Below, piece by piece: positions 48,273 through 57,195 of a stretch of DNA of 64,000 nt. Every line of letters begins with the position of its first letter. Position 1 is the first letter of the stretch. Made by a program: the position numbers and the translations under genes. The stretch covers positions 186,001-250,000 of the forward strand of contig NZ_MASU01000002.1 of assembly GCF_003202235.1 (NCBI RefSeq). The letters are read 5' to 3'. The notes below the pieces were generated by a model, which saw only the letters and a list, made by a program, of their open reading frames with translations, searched no databases and had not been told where the DNA came from. Source of the stretch: Prauserella flavalba. Lineage in GTDB: Bacteria; Actinomycetota; Actinomycetes; Mycobacteriales; Pseudonocardiaceae.

Positions 48273-48671
48273 ATGGGGGGATGGGACCAGTTCCACCGGC
48301 GGCACCGCCTCGTCCACGCCGTCGCCTCGGCCGTAGAGCAACGGGGGAATGAGGCCCTGACCAGCTGGGAGTGCGAGATCGTCGCCGAGTACGGGGAGCT
48401 CGCGGCGTTCCTGCTCGACGTCCAGCGTCGCTGCCACGAGGCGGTCTACGCCCGGCTCGACCTCGCGCTGGAGGAGGCTTCGGAGAACCCGGAGCGCGAC
48501 GTCCGGCGCGTACTCGCGGAGGCAGGCCGCGCGCACCGCCCGCTCTGGGCCGTGCTGCGCGCGTGTGCCGGTCATCCCGCTCTCGAGGCGGGCGAGGCCC
48601 GCCTCCGCCGTTCGGTGTTCGCGGCGACCGGGGTCGATCCGGCCCCGCCTCGCCGAGCCCAGCCCGTCTGA
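48273..48671 (+). CDS. Unknown helical protein preceding a P450
   Basis: The 132-residue protein is not recognised. It appears all-helical, with FHRRHRLVHAVASAVEQRG, the acidic/aromatic segment WECEIVAEYGELAAFLLDVQ and a Pro-rich end. ATG 48273 follows GGGAGAAGG; a GTG seven codons upstream is possible. It lies 21 bases before the P450 gene and behind the TetR operator, so it is likely in the same operon. Confidence 0.6.
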   Translation: MGGWDQFHRRHRLVHAVASAVEQRGNEALTSWECEIVAEYGELAAFLLDVQRRCHEAVYARLDLALEEASENPERDVRRVLAEAGRAHRPLWAVLRACAGHPALEAGEARLRRSVFAATGVDPAPPRRAQPV

Positions 48672-48692
48672 GCTGTCCGAAAAGGAGTCCGC

Positions 48693-49928
48693 ATGTCAGA
48701 GAGCACGCTGCCAGGTCAGGACGTCCCATTGTTCAACCCGTTCGCCGAGGGCTTCGCCGAGAACCCGTATCCGCAGTACGCGCGCCTGCGCGACGAGGCG
48801 CCCGTGTACGAGCACCCCCTCGGCTTCTGGACCGTCACGCGCTACGCCGACGTCTCCGCGCTGCTGCGCTCAGGCGCGTCGGTGGAGGAGCGCAACGTCG
48901 CTCCCGGCCCGCTCAGCTACCTGCGGGAAGAGGTCTACGGCGACCGCTCACCGCGCGTCGGCGGACTGTCCATGTTGGACCGCGACCCGCCCGACCACAC
49001 GCGGCTGCGCAAGCTCGTCTCCAAGGCGTTCACCCCGCGCTCGGTACAGGCGCTGCGGCCGAGGATCGCCGAGCTCGTCGACGGGATGCTCGACGACATC
49101 GCCGAGCGCGGCCGGGTCGATCTCGTGTCCGTGCTGGCCTTCCCCTTGCCGTTCGCGGTGATCGCGGAGATGCTCGGCACGCCGCCCACCGACCACCTGC
49201 GGGTGCGGGAGCTGAGCGGCCTGCTCGTGCGCTCGCTCGAACCGGTCGTCGATCCGGAGCTGCTGCGGGCGATCGAGGACGCCAACACCGAGCTCGGCGA
49301 GATCGCGGCCGACATGATCGCGTGGAAGCGGCGCAACCCCGCCGACGACCTGCTCACGGCCCTGATCGGAGCCGAGGAGGACGGCGACGTCCTCGACGAC
49401 GACGAGCTGATCGCGCAGGTGCTGCTGCTCTACATCGCCGGCCACGAGACCACCGTGAACCTGCTCGGCGGCGGAACCCTCGCCCTGCTGCGCGAGCCGT
49501 CGCAGTACGCGGCGCTGGTGCGGGACCCCGCGCTGGTGCCGGGCGCGGTGGAGGAGCTGCTGCGCTACGACAGCCCGGTGCAGGAGAGCAGGCGCATCAC
49601 GCTGGAGCCGATGACGATCGATGGGGTCGAGATCCCCAAGGGTGCGTTCGTGATGGCGGTGCTGGCCTCGGCGAACCGCGACGAGCGGTACTGGGGTGCT
49701 GACGCGGACCGGCTACGGGTGGACCGCGAGGGCGCGCGTCACCACGTGTCGTTCGGCGCGGGTGTGCACCACTGCCTCGGTGCATCGCTGGCGCGGCTGG
49801 AGGGCGAGGTCGTCTTCGAGCGGCTGGCGAGCCGGTTCCCCGGCCTGCGCCTCGACGGCGACGTGGAGTGGAACGGCCGCATCAACCTCCGCGGCCCCGC
49901 CGTCCTCCCGGTGTCGACGGAGCCCTGA
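48693..49928 (+). CDS. Cytochrome P450
   Basis: The 411-residue soluble bacterial P450 has I-helix AGHET at 249-253, the ExxR pair Glu288/Arg291, and heme loop FGAGVHHCLG with Cys361 as thiolate ligand. The F-G region suggests a mid-size hydrophobic substrate. No ferredoxin or reductase gene is adjacent, so redox partners must come from elsewhere. AAAGGAG precedes the ATG. Probably TetR-repressed. Confidence 0.94.
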   Translation: MSESTLPGQDVPLFNPFAEGFAENPYPQYARLRDEAPVYEHPLGFWTVTRYADVSALLRSGASVEERNVAPGPLSYLREEVYGDRSPRVGGLSMLDRDPPDHTRLRKLVSKAFTPRSVQALRPRIAELVDGMLDDIAERGRVDLVSVLAFPLPFAVIAEMLGTPPTDHLRVRELSGLLVRSLEPVVDPELLRAIEDANTELGEIAADMIAWKRRNPADDLLTALIGAEEDGDVLDDDELIAQVLLLYIAGHETTVNLLGGGTLALLREPSQYAALVRDPALVPGAVEELLRYDSPVQESRRITLEPMTIDGVEIPKGAFVMAVLASANRDERYWGADADRLRVDREGARHHVSFGAGVHHCLGASLARLEGEVVFERLASRFPGLRLDGDVEWNGRINLRGPAVLPVSTEP

Positions 49929-50019
49929 CCGCTGGTGCGCGTCCCCCAAGGCGGGTGTTGCCAGCACAGCGACGCGGAGCGTCTCCGTCTGGGCGGTGGT
50001 GGGAGACGGGTGGGCGCGT

Positions 50020-50409
50020 TCAACGCAACAAAGGTGGCCTTGGGGGAACGTCGGCAGGCGTGTCGGCGAGGGCGGCCTGGACCTCCGAGAGGCGGGTCGG
50101 CCACCGGTCCGTGATCGCCTTCCACGCCGTTCGCAGCGACACCTGCTCGGCGAGCACCAGCACCGGGCCGTCGCCCCAGCGGCTCGCGACCACGTTGCCG
50201 ATGCGGTCCCGCTGCTCGGGCGCGGGCGCGCCACCGGGCAGGAAGTCGATGGTCAACGTGGTCTCCGTACCGGCCACGTCGTCGGCCACGCCGCGCATCG
50301 CGGCGTGGTAGCCGCGGAGGCTGTGCCGCACGACCGGTTCGGTGGGGATCTGGCAGCCGGGGTACGCGTCGTTGTACGCCTGCACCGACGCGAAGCGCTC
50401 AGGAGTCAC
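50020..50409 (-). CDS. Unknown protein, 129 residues
   Basis: Family not recognised. From GTG 50409 it reads TPERFASVQAYNDAYPGCQI, RHSLRGYHAAMRGVADDVAG, LTIDFLPGGAPAPEQRDRIG and ends Pro-rich. It looks like a small alpha/beta domain with one Cys. An AT-rich palindrome TTAACGTTAA (50426-50435) lies 17 bases upstream, and a TAAGAT -10 would put the transcript start next to the GTG. Longer starts up to 50460 cannot be excluded. Confidence 0.55.
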   Translation of the reverse strand: MTPERFASVQAYNDAYPGCQIPTEPVVRHSLRGYHAAMRGVADDVAGTETTLTIDFLPGGAPAPEQRDRIGNVVASRWGDGPVLVLAEQVSLRTAWKAITDRWPTRLSEVQAALADTPADVPPRPPLLR

Positions 50410-50570
50410 GAGAAGGAATCTTACCTTAACGTTAACGAAAGGTAGCCGCACTCGACGCATCTCGCGACGTGAGACCGCGTCTACTGTGGACGGTGACTTT
50501 GCTGTGCACGCTGCGCACCCGAGCCTGTACCGTTTGAGGAATCGGTGGCAGGCGGAAGTGAGGTCGTCAC

Positions 50571-50966
50571 GTGGGCGAGCACATGCAGATCGGCGAGGCT
50601 GCCGCCCGCACGGGTCTGTCGTTGCGCACGATCCGCTACTACGAGGAAGTCGGCCTGGTGAAGCCCACCGCGCGCAGCCAGGGTGGCTTCCGGCTCTACA
50701 CCGAGGCCGATCTCGCCCGGCTCGAGCTGATCAAGCGCGTGAAGCCGCTCGGCTTCCCGCTCGAGGAGATGCGCGAGCTGCTGGGGCTGCTCTACCCGGA
50801 CGCGGAGACCGCGGTGCGGCTGAGCGAGGCGCAGCGTGGGCGCCTGGTCGAGTTCAGCGAGGCGGCCGAGCGGCGCTGCCGGGAGCTCAGGGCCGACCTC
50901 GCGACAGCGGAGGCGCTGGCCGCGACCCTGCGGGAACGACTCGGAGCGGGCTCTACCGTGACCTGA
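50571..50966 (+). CDS. MerR-family transcriptional regulator
   Basis: The 131-residue regulator has an N-terminal winged helix (IGEAAARTGLSLRTIRYYEE, GGFRLYTEADLARLELIKRV) and a coiled-coil dimerisation helix (SEAAERRCRELRADLATAEA). It has no effector domain or metal-binding cysteines apart from one Cys in the helix. GTG 50571 with GAGG seven bases upstream is preferred; ATG 50583 is possible. Upstream of prfC, same strand, 18 bases apart. Confidence 0.88.
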   Translation: MGEHMQIGEAAARTGLSLRTIRYYEEVGLVKPTARSQGGFRLYTEADLARLELIKRVKPLGFPLEEMRELLGLLYPDAETAVRLSEAQRGRLVEFSEAAERRCRELRADLATAEALAATLRERLGAGSTVT

Positions 50967-50984
50967 GCGTAAACTCGCGAAACG

Positions 50985-52562
50985 ATGTCCATTCTCACAG
51001 AGGCCGACCGCAGGCGCTCATTCGCCGTGATCAGCCACCCCGACGCCGGCAAGTCCACCCTCACCGAAGCGCTGGCCCTGCACGCCAAGGTGATCAACGA
51101 GGCCGGCGCCGTCCACGGCAAGGGCGGCCGCCAGGGCGTGGTGTCGGACTGGATGGAGATGGAGAAGGCGCGCGGCATCTCGATCACGTCCGCGGCACTG
51201 CAGTTCTCCTACCGCGACTGCGTGATCAACCTGCTCGACACCCCCGGTCACGCCGACTTCTCCGAGGACACCTACCGCGTGCTCTCGGCGGTCGACTCCG
51301 CGGTGATGCTGCTGGACGCGGCGAAGGGGCTCGAACCGCAGACGCTGAAGCTTTTCGACGTCTGCCGTCACCGGGGCATCCCGGTGATCACCTTCATCAA
51401 CAAGTGGGACCGCCCCGGCCGTGAGGCGCTGGAGCTGTGCGACGAGCTGGTGGAGCGCATCGGGTTGCAGCCCATGCCGCTGACCTGGCCGGTCGGCGCC
51501 GCGGGCCACTTCCGCGGCGTGCTCGATGTTCCCGGGGGCGACTTCATCCGCTACCAGCGCACCGACGGCGGCGCGACGGCCGCGCCGGAGACCCGGCTCG
51601 ACCCGGCGACCGCCGAGGCCGAGCAGGGCGAGGACTGGGTGCGCGCGACGGAGGAGTGGGAGCTGCTCGCCGCCTCGGGCGGCGAGTTCGCGCCGGAGCG
51701 GTTCCTCGACGCGTCGGCCACGCCGGTGCTCTTCGGTGCCGCCGTGCTCAACTTCGGCGTCCGGCACCTGCTCGACCTGCTGGTTGACCTCGCGCCGAAG
51801 CCCGCTCCCCGCGTCGACGCCGACGGTGAGCCGAGGCCGCTGGACGCCGAGTTCTCCGCGTTCGTCTTCAAGGTGCAGACCGGCATGGACCCCGCGCACC
51901 GCGACCAGGTGGCGTTCGCGCGCGTGTGCTCGGGCGAGTTCGAGCGCGGCATGGTGGTCACCAACGCCACCACGAAGCGGCCGTTCGCCACCAAGTACGT
52001 GCAGCAGGTCTTCGGTCAGCACCGCTCCACTGTGGACAAAGCGTACCCCGGCGACGTGATCGGCCTAGTCAACGCGTCGGCCCTGCGCGTCGGGGACACG
52101 CTCTACGCCGGAAAGCCGCCCGTGCGTTTCCCGGGGCTGCCCAGCTTCGCGCCGGCGCACTTCGCCGTGGCGCGGCCCGCCGACCTGAGCAGGGCCAAGC
52201 AGTTCCGCAAGGGCGTCGACCAGCTCGCCGCCGAGGGCGTGGTGCAGCTGCTCAAATCCGACCTGCGGGGGGACGCCTCGCCGGTGTTCGCCGCGGTGGG
52301 TCCGATGCAGTTCGAGGTTGCCGCACACCGCATGGAACACGAGTTCTCCTCGCCGGTGCGGCTTGACCGGCTGCCCTACAGCGCGGTGCGGCGCCTGTCC
52401 GACCCCGCCCAGCGCTCGCTGGTGGACTCGGGCAGGCGCAGCGAGGTGCTCACCCGCGCCGACGGCGTCGACCTCGCCCTGTTCGAGGACGAGATGGCGA
52501 TGCGCATTCTGGTGCGGCAGAACCCGGAACTCACGCTGGAGCCCCTCGTCGCCGAAGGCTGA
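50985..52562 (+). CDS. prfC: Peptide chain release factor 3
   Basis: The 525-residue translational GTPase removes RF1/RF2 from the ribosome after termination. G1 is SHPDAGKST (18-25), with GISITSAALQFSY, DTPGHADFSEDTYR (G3) and INKWDRPGR (G4), then domains II and III including GPMQFEVAAHRMEHEF, which is specific to RF3. Length is normal. Ends three bases before the convergent manganese catalase. Confidence 0.95.
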   Translation: MSILTEADRRRSFAVISHPDAGKSTLTEALALHAKVINEAGAVHGKGGRQGVVSDWMEMEKARGISITSAALQFSYRDCVINLLDTPGHADFSEDTYRVLSAVDSAVMLLDAAKGLEPQTLKLFDVCRHRGIPVITFINKWDRPGREALELCDELVERIGLQPMPLTWPVGAAGHFRGVLDVPGGDFIRYQRTDGGATAAPETRLDPATAEAEQGEDWVRATEEWELLAASGGEFAPERFLDASATPVLFGAAVLNFGVRHLLDLLVDLAPKPAPRVDADGEPRPLDAEFSAFVFKVQTGMDPAHRDQVAFARVCSGEFERGMVVTNATTKRPFATKYVQQVFGQHRSTVDKAYPGDVIGLVNASALRVGDTLYAGKPPVRFPGLPSFAPAHFAVARPADLSRAKQFRKGVDQLAAEGVVQLLKSDLRGDASPVFAAVGPMQFEVAAHRMEHEFSSPVRLDRLPYSAVRRLSDPAQRSLVDSGRRSEVLTRADGVDLALFEDEMAMRILVRQNPELTLEPLVAEG

Positions 52563-52565
52563 CCC

Positions 52566-53459
52566 CTACGTCGCCTTTTCCTTCAACCTGCCGACCATGC
52601 CCTTGACGCCGCTCAGCTTGGGGTCGGCGGGCTTCTTACTGCCGTCGTAGGTGGCGAACAGCTCGGGGTCGGGCGGCGGCGTGGTGCCGGGCCCGCCGAG
52701 CGGTTCGGGCTGCTCCACGATGCCCATCTCGTGCCGTCCGTCGGGTGCGGTGCCCCGCGCCCACGCTCCCTGTGCGGAGTCGTTGCCCTCCGACAGGTTC
52801 CACAGGCTCGTGGCGTGCTCGGAGAACTCGTCGTCGAAGAGCGCGTTCGGGGCGACGGTGTCCTCGAGACCGTCCTCCTTGAGCTGCTCGATCGCGGCCA
52901 GCCACATGTTCTGGTGGTAGGTGTCGCGTGCGAGGTTGAACTTCAGCATCTCCTTGACGCCGGGGTCGTCGGTCATGTTGTACAGGCGCGCCGTCTGGAG
53001 CCTGCCCTGTGCCTCGGCGGCCACGTTGGCGCGGAAGTCGGCGAGCAGGTTGCCGCTGGCCACGATGTAGCCACCGTTCCACGGCACGCCCTGGCTGTTG
53101 TTCGGCAGCGCGCCGCCGCCGGCGACGATGGCCTGCTGCGGGTCCATCCCGCCGATCACGGCGCCCAGCACCGGGTCCTGCACGGCGCGGGCGGTCTCGG
53201 TCGCGGGCGCGCCCTCCAGCAGCCTCGCCACCATTGTCGCGATCATCTCGACGTGACCGATCTCCTCGGTCGCGATGTCCATGATGAGGTCCTTGTATTT
53301 GCCCTCCATCCGGCAGTTCCAGCCCTGAAAGAGGTACTGCATCGTCACGGTCATCTCGCCGTACGCGCCGCCGACGAGCTCCTGTAGCTTGCGGGCGTAG
53401 ACCGGGTCTGGCTGCTCGGGCCTGGCCTCGAACTGCAGCTTCTTCGTGTGGTGAAACAT
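52566..53459 (-). CDS. Manganese (non-heme) catalase
   Basis: Dismutates hydrogen peroxide at a dimanganese centre. The 297-residue ferritin-like protein has Glu35 (GAYGEMTVTMQYLFQG), Glu65/66 and His69 (IATEEIGHVEMIA), and later AAEAQGRLQTARLYN and ARDTYHQN with the remaining ligands. A Gly/Pro-rich tail follows. A SigF-type promoter (53499-53522) lies 40 bases upstream, so expression in stress or stationary phase is likely. Confidence 0.94.
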   Translation of the reverse strand: MFHHTKKLQFEARPEQPDPVYARKLQELVGGAYGEMTVTMQYLFQGWNCRMEGKYKDLIMDIATEEIGHVEMIATMVARLLEGAPATETARAVQDPVLGAVIGGMDPQQAIVAGGGALPNNSQGVPWNGGYIVASGNLLADFRANVAAEAQGRLQTARLYNMTDDPGVKEMLKFNLARDTYHQNMWLAAIEQLKEDGLEDTVAPNALFDDEFSEHATSLWNLSEGNDSAQGAWARGTAPDGRHEMGIVEQPEPLGGPGTTPPPDPELFATYDGSKKPADPKLSGVKGMVGRLKEKAT

Positions 53460-53498
53460 TCGCGCTCCTGCCCAGGTTGAGAGTCGGAACGCGGAGCA

Positions 53499-53522
53499 TT
53501 ACCCCGGGCGCACGTGGTAAAC
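53499..53522 (-). promoter_or_regulatory. SigF/SigB-type promoter of manganese catalase
   Basis: On the minus strand GTTT (53522-53519) is followed after 14 bases by GGGTAA (53504-53499), matching the actinobacterial SigF/SigB consensus (GTTT-N14-17-GGGTAY) in all but the last base. The start point would be about 30-35 bases before the catalase ATG. Confidence 0.65.
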
Positions 53523-53552
53523 GCGTCGGCCCGGTGATTTCCTACGCGACCC

Positions 53553-53687
53553 CTACTCGCGGCCCCTGATGATCGTCGGCGCGAACTCGTCGTCGTCCTC
53601 GTGCGGCTCCGGCGCGACCGGAGCGGTGCTCGGCGGGTCGGTCTCCAGTGGCCGGGGCGGTGCGGTGGCGGTTGTCGTGCTGTCCAT
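53553..53687 (-). CDS. Small acidic Pro/Thr-rich protein, 44 residues
   Basis: Reads MDSTTTATAPPRPLETD, then an acidic run EPHEDDDEFAP and the end TIIRGRE. Too short for family assignment. The coding bias and the conserved-looking acidic end suggest a real small ORF upstream of the catalase, but the reading frame could be fortuitous. Confidence 0.4.
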   Translation of the reverse strand: MDSTTTATAPPRPLETDPPSTAPVAPEPHEDDDEFAPTIIRGRE

Positions 53688-53767
53688 ACCGGGATATCGC
53701 CGCGGCCCCCTACCATGTTCCGCGGCGGCCGTTGACCAGGGCGCGGCCGGTGGTCGAAGCTCTGGGA

Positions 53768-55309
53768 ATGGTGCGTGATCTCTCGTTCGAGCCGCTGACA
53801 CCGGTGTCGTTTCTCGATCGGGCGGCCTCGGCGCACGGCGACCGCGTCGCGGTGATCGACGGCGCGTCCCGCTGGACCTACGCCGAGCTGCACGACCGTT
53901 GCCGCCGCCTCGCGGGCGGGCTCGCTCCGCTGGCGAACGGCAGACCGGTCGCCGTACTGGCTCCCAACACCCACGTGCTGCTCGAGGCCAACTTCGGCGT
54001 GCCGTGGGCCGGGGTCCCGCTGGTCGCGATCAACACCCGGCTCGCCCCCGCCGAGGTCGCCTACATCCTGGAGCACTCCGAGGCAAGCGTGCTCGTGCAC
54101 GATCCCGCGTTCGACGAGCTGGTCGCCGGCGCGCTGGGCCGTCTCACCGCGCCGCCCACCGTCGTGAGGGCGGGCGAGCAGTACGAGCGGTTGCTCGCCT
54201 CGGCCACCCCCCGCGCGGTGGTGCCCGACGACGAGCGGGCACTGCTGTCGATCAACTACACGTCCGGCACCACGGGCAGGCCGAAGGGCGTGATGTACCA
54301 CCACCGGGGCGCATACCTGCAGGCACTCGCGATGGTCGGCCACACGGGGCTGTCGCCGTCGGCCGTGCACCTGTGGACGTTGCCGATGTTCCACTGCAAC
54401 GGCTGGTGCTTCCCCTGGGCGGTCACCGCCGCCGCGGCCACGCACGTGTGCCTGGAGAAGGTGGACCCGGGGCTCGTCTGGCGGCTGCTGCGTGACGAGG
54501 GCGTCACCCACCTCAACGGCGCGCCGACCGTGCTGTCGATGCTGGCGTACGCGCCCGACGCGGCGCCACTGGAGCGCACGGTGCACGTGGCGACCGGCGG
54601 GGCGCCGCCATCACCGGCGATCCTGCGCCGCATGGGTGAGCTGGGCTTCGAGGTCACCCACCTTTACGGGCTCACCGAGACGTTCGGGCCCGCGATGATC
54701 TGCGACTGGCGGCCGGAGTGGAACGGGCTCGCCGTCGAGGAGCAGGCCAGGCTCAAGGCACGTCAGGGCGTCGGCAACATGATCGCCTGCCGGGTGCGCG
54801 TGGTGGACGCCGACGGTGCCGACGTCCCGGCCGACGGCACGTCCGTCGGTGAGATCGCGCTGCGCGGCAACAACGTGATGCTCGGCTACTTCAAGGACGC
54901 CGAGGCGACCGAACGCGCGGCCCCCGACGGCTGGTTCCGCACCGGCGACCTCGGCGTCCTGCACCCCGACGGCTACGTGGAGCTGCGTGACCGCAGCAAG
55001 GACGTGATCATCTCGGGCGGCGAGAACATCGCCTCGGTGGAGGTGGAGCAGGCGATCGCCGACCATCCCGCCGTGCTGGAGGCCGCGGTCATCGCGGTGC
55101 CCGACGAGCACTGGGGCGAGGTGCCCGCCGCCTACGTGACCCTGCACGAAGGGGCTTCGGCCACCGAGGCGGAGATCATCGAGCACGTCCGGGCGCGGCT
55201 CGCCCGGTTCAAGGCGCCGAAGTCGGTGACGTTCACCGAACTGCCCAAGACGTCCACCGGAAAGATCCAGAAGTACGTGCTGCGCGAGCAGGCGCGCGGA
55301 ACGGAGTAG
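53768..55309 (+). CDS. Fatty-acid/acyl-CoA ligase (AMP-forming)
   Basis: The 513-residue ANL-superfamily enzyme has the P-loop YTSGTTGRPKGV near residue 163, HLYGLTETFGP, GWFRTGDLGVLHPDGYVELR, and SGGENIASVEVEQAI, with catalytic Lys in PKTSTGKIQKY near the C-terminus. It resembles medium/long-chain acyl-CoA synthetases of the FadD type. ATG 53768 is used. An NTF2-like gene follows after 19 bases, so the two may be cotranscribed. Confidence 0.92.
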   Translation: MVRDLSFEPLTPVSFLDRAASAHGDRVAVIDGASRWTYAELHDRCRRLAGGLAPLANGRPVAVLAPNTHVLLEANFGVPWAGVPLVAINTRLAPAEVAYILEHSEASVLVHDPAFDELVAGALGRLTAPPTVVRAGEQYERLLASATPRAVVPDDERALLSINYTSGTTGRPKGVMYHHRGAYLQALAMVGHTGLSPSAVHLWTLPMFHCNGWCFPWAVTAAAATHVCLEKVDPGLVWRLLRDEGVTHLNGAPTVLSMLAYAPDAAPLERTVHVATGGAPPSPAILRRMGELGFEVTHLYGLTETFGPAMICDWRPEWNGLAVEEQARLKARQGVGNMIACRVRVVDADGADVPADGTSVGEIALRGNNVMLGYFKDAEATERAAPDGWFRTGDLGVLHPDGYVELRDRSKDVIISGGENIASVEVEQAIADHPAVLEAAVIAVPDEHWGEVPAAYVTLHEGASATEAEIIEHVRARLARFKAPKSVTFTELPKTSTGKIQKYVLREQARGTE

Positions 55310-55328
55310 CTGCAAGGGAGCAGCGGCC

Positions 55329-55805
55329 ATGGCACTGACCACGCAGGTGATGACCGACGAACAGCGCAAATCCGTCGCGCTGGAGTACCTCAAGGCGTTC
55401 GACAACGGCGGAACCACCAGCACCGGCGCGAGCATCCTCGACCTCTTCGCCGAGGACGCGCAGGTGTACTTCCCGAAGTGGGGGCTCGCCAACGGCAGGG
55501 ACCAGATCGGCAGGCTGTTCGCCGACGTCGGCGGCACGATCAGGTCGATCCGGCACGACTACGCCACGTTCAACTGGGTGTTCTCCGGCGGCGACACCGT
55601 CGTCGCCGAGGGCACGAGCCACGGCGAGCACCGGGATGGGCCGTGGCGCGCGGGCGTTCCGGACTGGGGCGCGGGCCGCTGGTGCGATGTCTTCGAGATC
55701 AGGGACTGGCTGATCCAACGGGTGTTCATTTACCTGGATCCCGACTATGCGGGTAAGGACACCGCACGTTATCCGTGGCTGGCAAGGCGAACCGGCGCCA
55801 CTTGA
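55329..55805 (+). CDS. NTF2-like/SnoaL-fold protein
   Basis: The 158-residue small cone-fold protein has LEYLKAFDNGGTTSTGASIL near the start, LFAEDAQVYFPKWGLANG and WCDVFEIRDWLIQRVFIYLD near the end, as in nuclear-transport-factor-2-like proteins. Substrate unknown. AAGGGAG lies before the ATG. Probably transcribed with the acyl-CoA ligase. Confidence 0.83.
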   Translation: MALTTQVMTDEQRKSVALEYLKAFDNGGTTSTGASILDLFAEDAQVYFPKWGLANGRDQIGRLFADVGGTIRSIRHDYATFNWVFSGGDTVVAEGTSHGEHRDGPWRAGVPDWGAGRWCDVFEIRDWLIQRVFIYLDPDYAGKDTARYPWLARRTGAT

Positions 55806-55821
55806 TCCACTTGGGACGTTT

Positions 55822-55835
55822 GTAACTCCTGTAAC
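55822..55835 (+). promoter_or_regulatory. Tandem GTAAC repeats upstream of the beta-propeller gene
   Basis: GTAAC-TCCT-GTAAC, two direct repeats with a nine-base period, resembles sites for OmpR-type response regulators such as MtrA. It is about 90 bases before the secreted beta-propeller gene. Motif reading only. Confidence 0.35.
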
Positions 55836-55927
55836 AACCCCACCTCCTTCCCCGTCTTTGAAACTGCGGTTCGCGCCGGGGGAGCGCGCCGCGTCGACAG
55901 GGGGCCCTGCGAAGGAGGAGGGACAAC

Positions 55928-57067
55928 ATGCGTGTGAGGCGTTCCCGATTACTCATGGCCGGTGTGGCCATGAGTACCGCACTGGCCGTGACCGCCGTCG
56001 TACCCGGGATCGGGCTGGCCCATTCACAGGGCGGCGCGACAGCGACGACGATCGCCAGTGGCCTCGACAATCCGCGCGGTCTCACGTTCGGCCCCGACGG
56101 TAACCTCTACGTGGCCGAGGCCGGACGTGGTGGCGCGGGTCCATGCATGACCGGCCCGGAAGGTGAAGTCTGTTACGGCACCAGCGGCGCCATCACCAAG
56201 ATCTACAAGGGAAAGCAGCTCCCGGTCATCTCCGGGCTGCCTTCACTCGGCGGCGCCGAGGACGGCGGTTCCGCGATCGGTCCGTCCGATGTGTCGTTCA
56301 ACCGCTTCGGCCAGCTGTACTTCACCGTCGGCCTCGGCGCCGACCCCGCAGTCAGGGCGAACCTGCCGCAGCTCGGCCAGCAGGCGATGGGCTGGCTGCT
56401 GCGCGCCAAGGGCTGGAACAAGTGGCGGCAGATCGCCGACATCGCGGGCTTCGAGGCAACGGCCAACCCCGACGGCGGGCTGCCGGACAGTAACCCGAAC
56501 TCGGTGCTCGCGACCAAGCACGGGCAGTACGTCGTGGACGCCGGCGGCAACTCGCTGGTGTTCGTCGCGCCCAACGGCAAGGTCTCGACCGTCGCGACGT
56601 TCCCGGACCGCATGGTGCCCGCTCCGCCGGAGCTCGGCCTGCCGCCGGGAGCGCAGATCCCGATGCAGTCCGTGCCGACGTCGGTCGTGCAGGGCCCCGA
56701 CGGTGCGCTGTACGTCGGCGAGCTGACCGGCTTCCCGTTCCAGGTCGGTGCCGCGAGGGTGCACCGGATCGTGCCGGGCAAGGCGCCGCAGGTGGTGGCC
56801 ACGGGTTTCACCAACATCATCGACCTCGGCTTCGACCGCGACGGCAAGCTGTACGTGCTGGAAATCGCCCACAACGGCCTGCTCTCCGGTGACCCGACCG
56901 GTGCGCTGCTGCGGGTGAGCCACGGCAAGTCGAAGATCGTGTACAGCCAGGGACTGACGATGCCGGGTGGTCTGGCCCTCAGGCACGGCTCGGCGTACGT
57001 GTCCAACTGCAGTGTCTGCGCTGGCGCGGGCACGATCGAGAAGATCTCGCTGCCGTATCACCGGTAG
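55928..57067 (+). CDS. Secreted ScyD/ScyE-family beta-propeller protein
   Basis: The 379-residue protein has a signal peptide (to about residue 33) and repeated propeller blades such as SGLDNPRGLTFGPDGNLYVA, GPSDVSFNRFGQLYFTVGLG, TSVVQGPDGALYVGELTGFP and IIDLGFDRDGKLYVLEIAHN. This fits the ScyD/ScyE family. It is extracellular; function is unknown in actinobacteria. GGAGG lies upstream of the ATG. Confidence 0.88.
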   Translation: MRVRRSRLLMAGVAMSTALAVTAVVPGIGLAHSQGGATATTIASGLDNPRGLTFGPDGNLYVAEAGRGGAGPCMTGPEGEVCYGTSGAITKIYKGKQLPVISGLPSLGGAEDGGSAIGPSDVSFNRFGQLYFTVGLGADPAVRANLPQLGQQAMGWLLRAKGWNKWRQIADIAGFEATANPDGGLPDSNPNSVLATKHGQYVVDAGGNSLVFVAPNGKVSTVATFPDRMVPAPPELGLPPGAQIPMQSVPTSVVQGPDGALYVGELTGFPFQVGAARVHRIVPGKAPQVVATGFTNIIDLGFDRDGKLYVLEIAHNGLLSGDPTGALLRVSHGKSKIVYSQGLTMPGGLALRHGSAYVSNCSVCAGAGTIEKISLPYHR

Positions 57068-57083
57068 CGCCCCGCCCGTCCGT

Positions 57084-57154
57084 CGCCGATCCACCCTGCT
57101 CGGCTGCCGTCGTAGACCCCGCGACGCCGGCACGGCTGCCACGGTGGATCGGCG
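57084..57154 (+). repeat. Long-loop 12-bp inverted repeat
   Basis: CGCCGATCCACC (57084-57095) and GGTGGATCGGCG (57143-57154) are perfect inverted arms separated by 47 bases. The intervening DNA has two copies of CGGCTGCC. It lies between the propeller gene stop and a VOC gene. It could act as a terminator-like structure or a protein site. Confidence 0.6.
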
Positions 57155-57195
57155 GCGGGCCCTCTCGTGTCAGGGTGCCGGGGCATCATGGCCCG

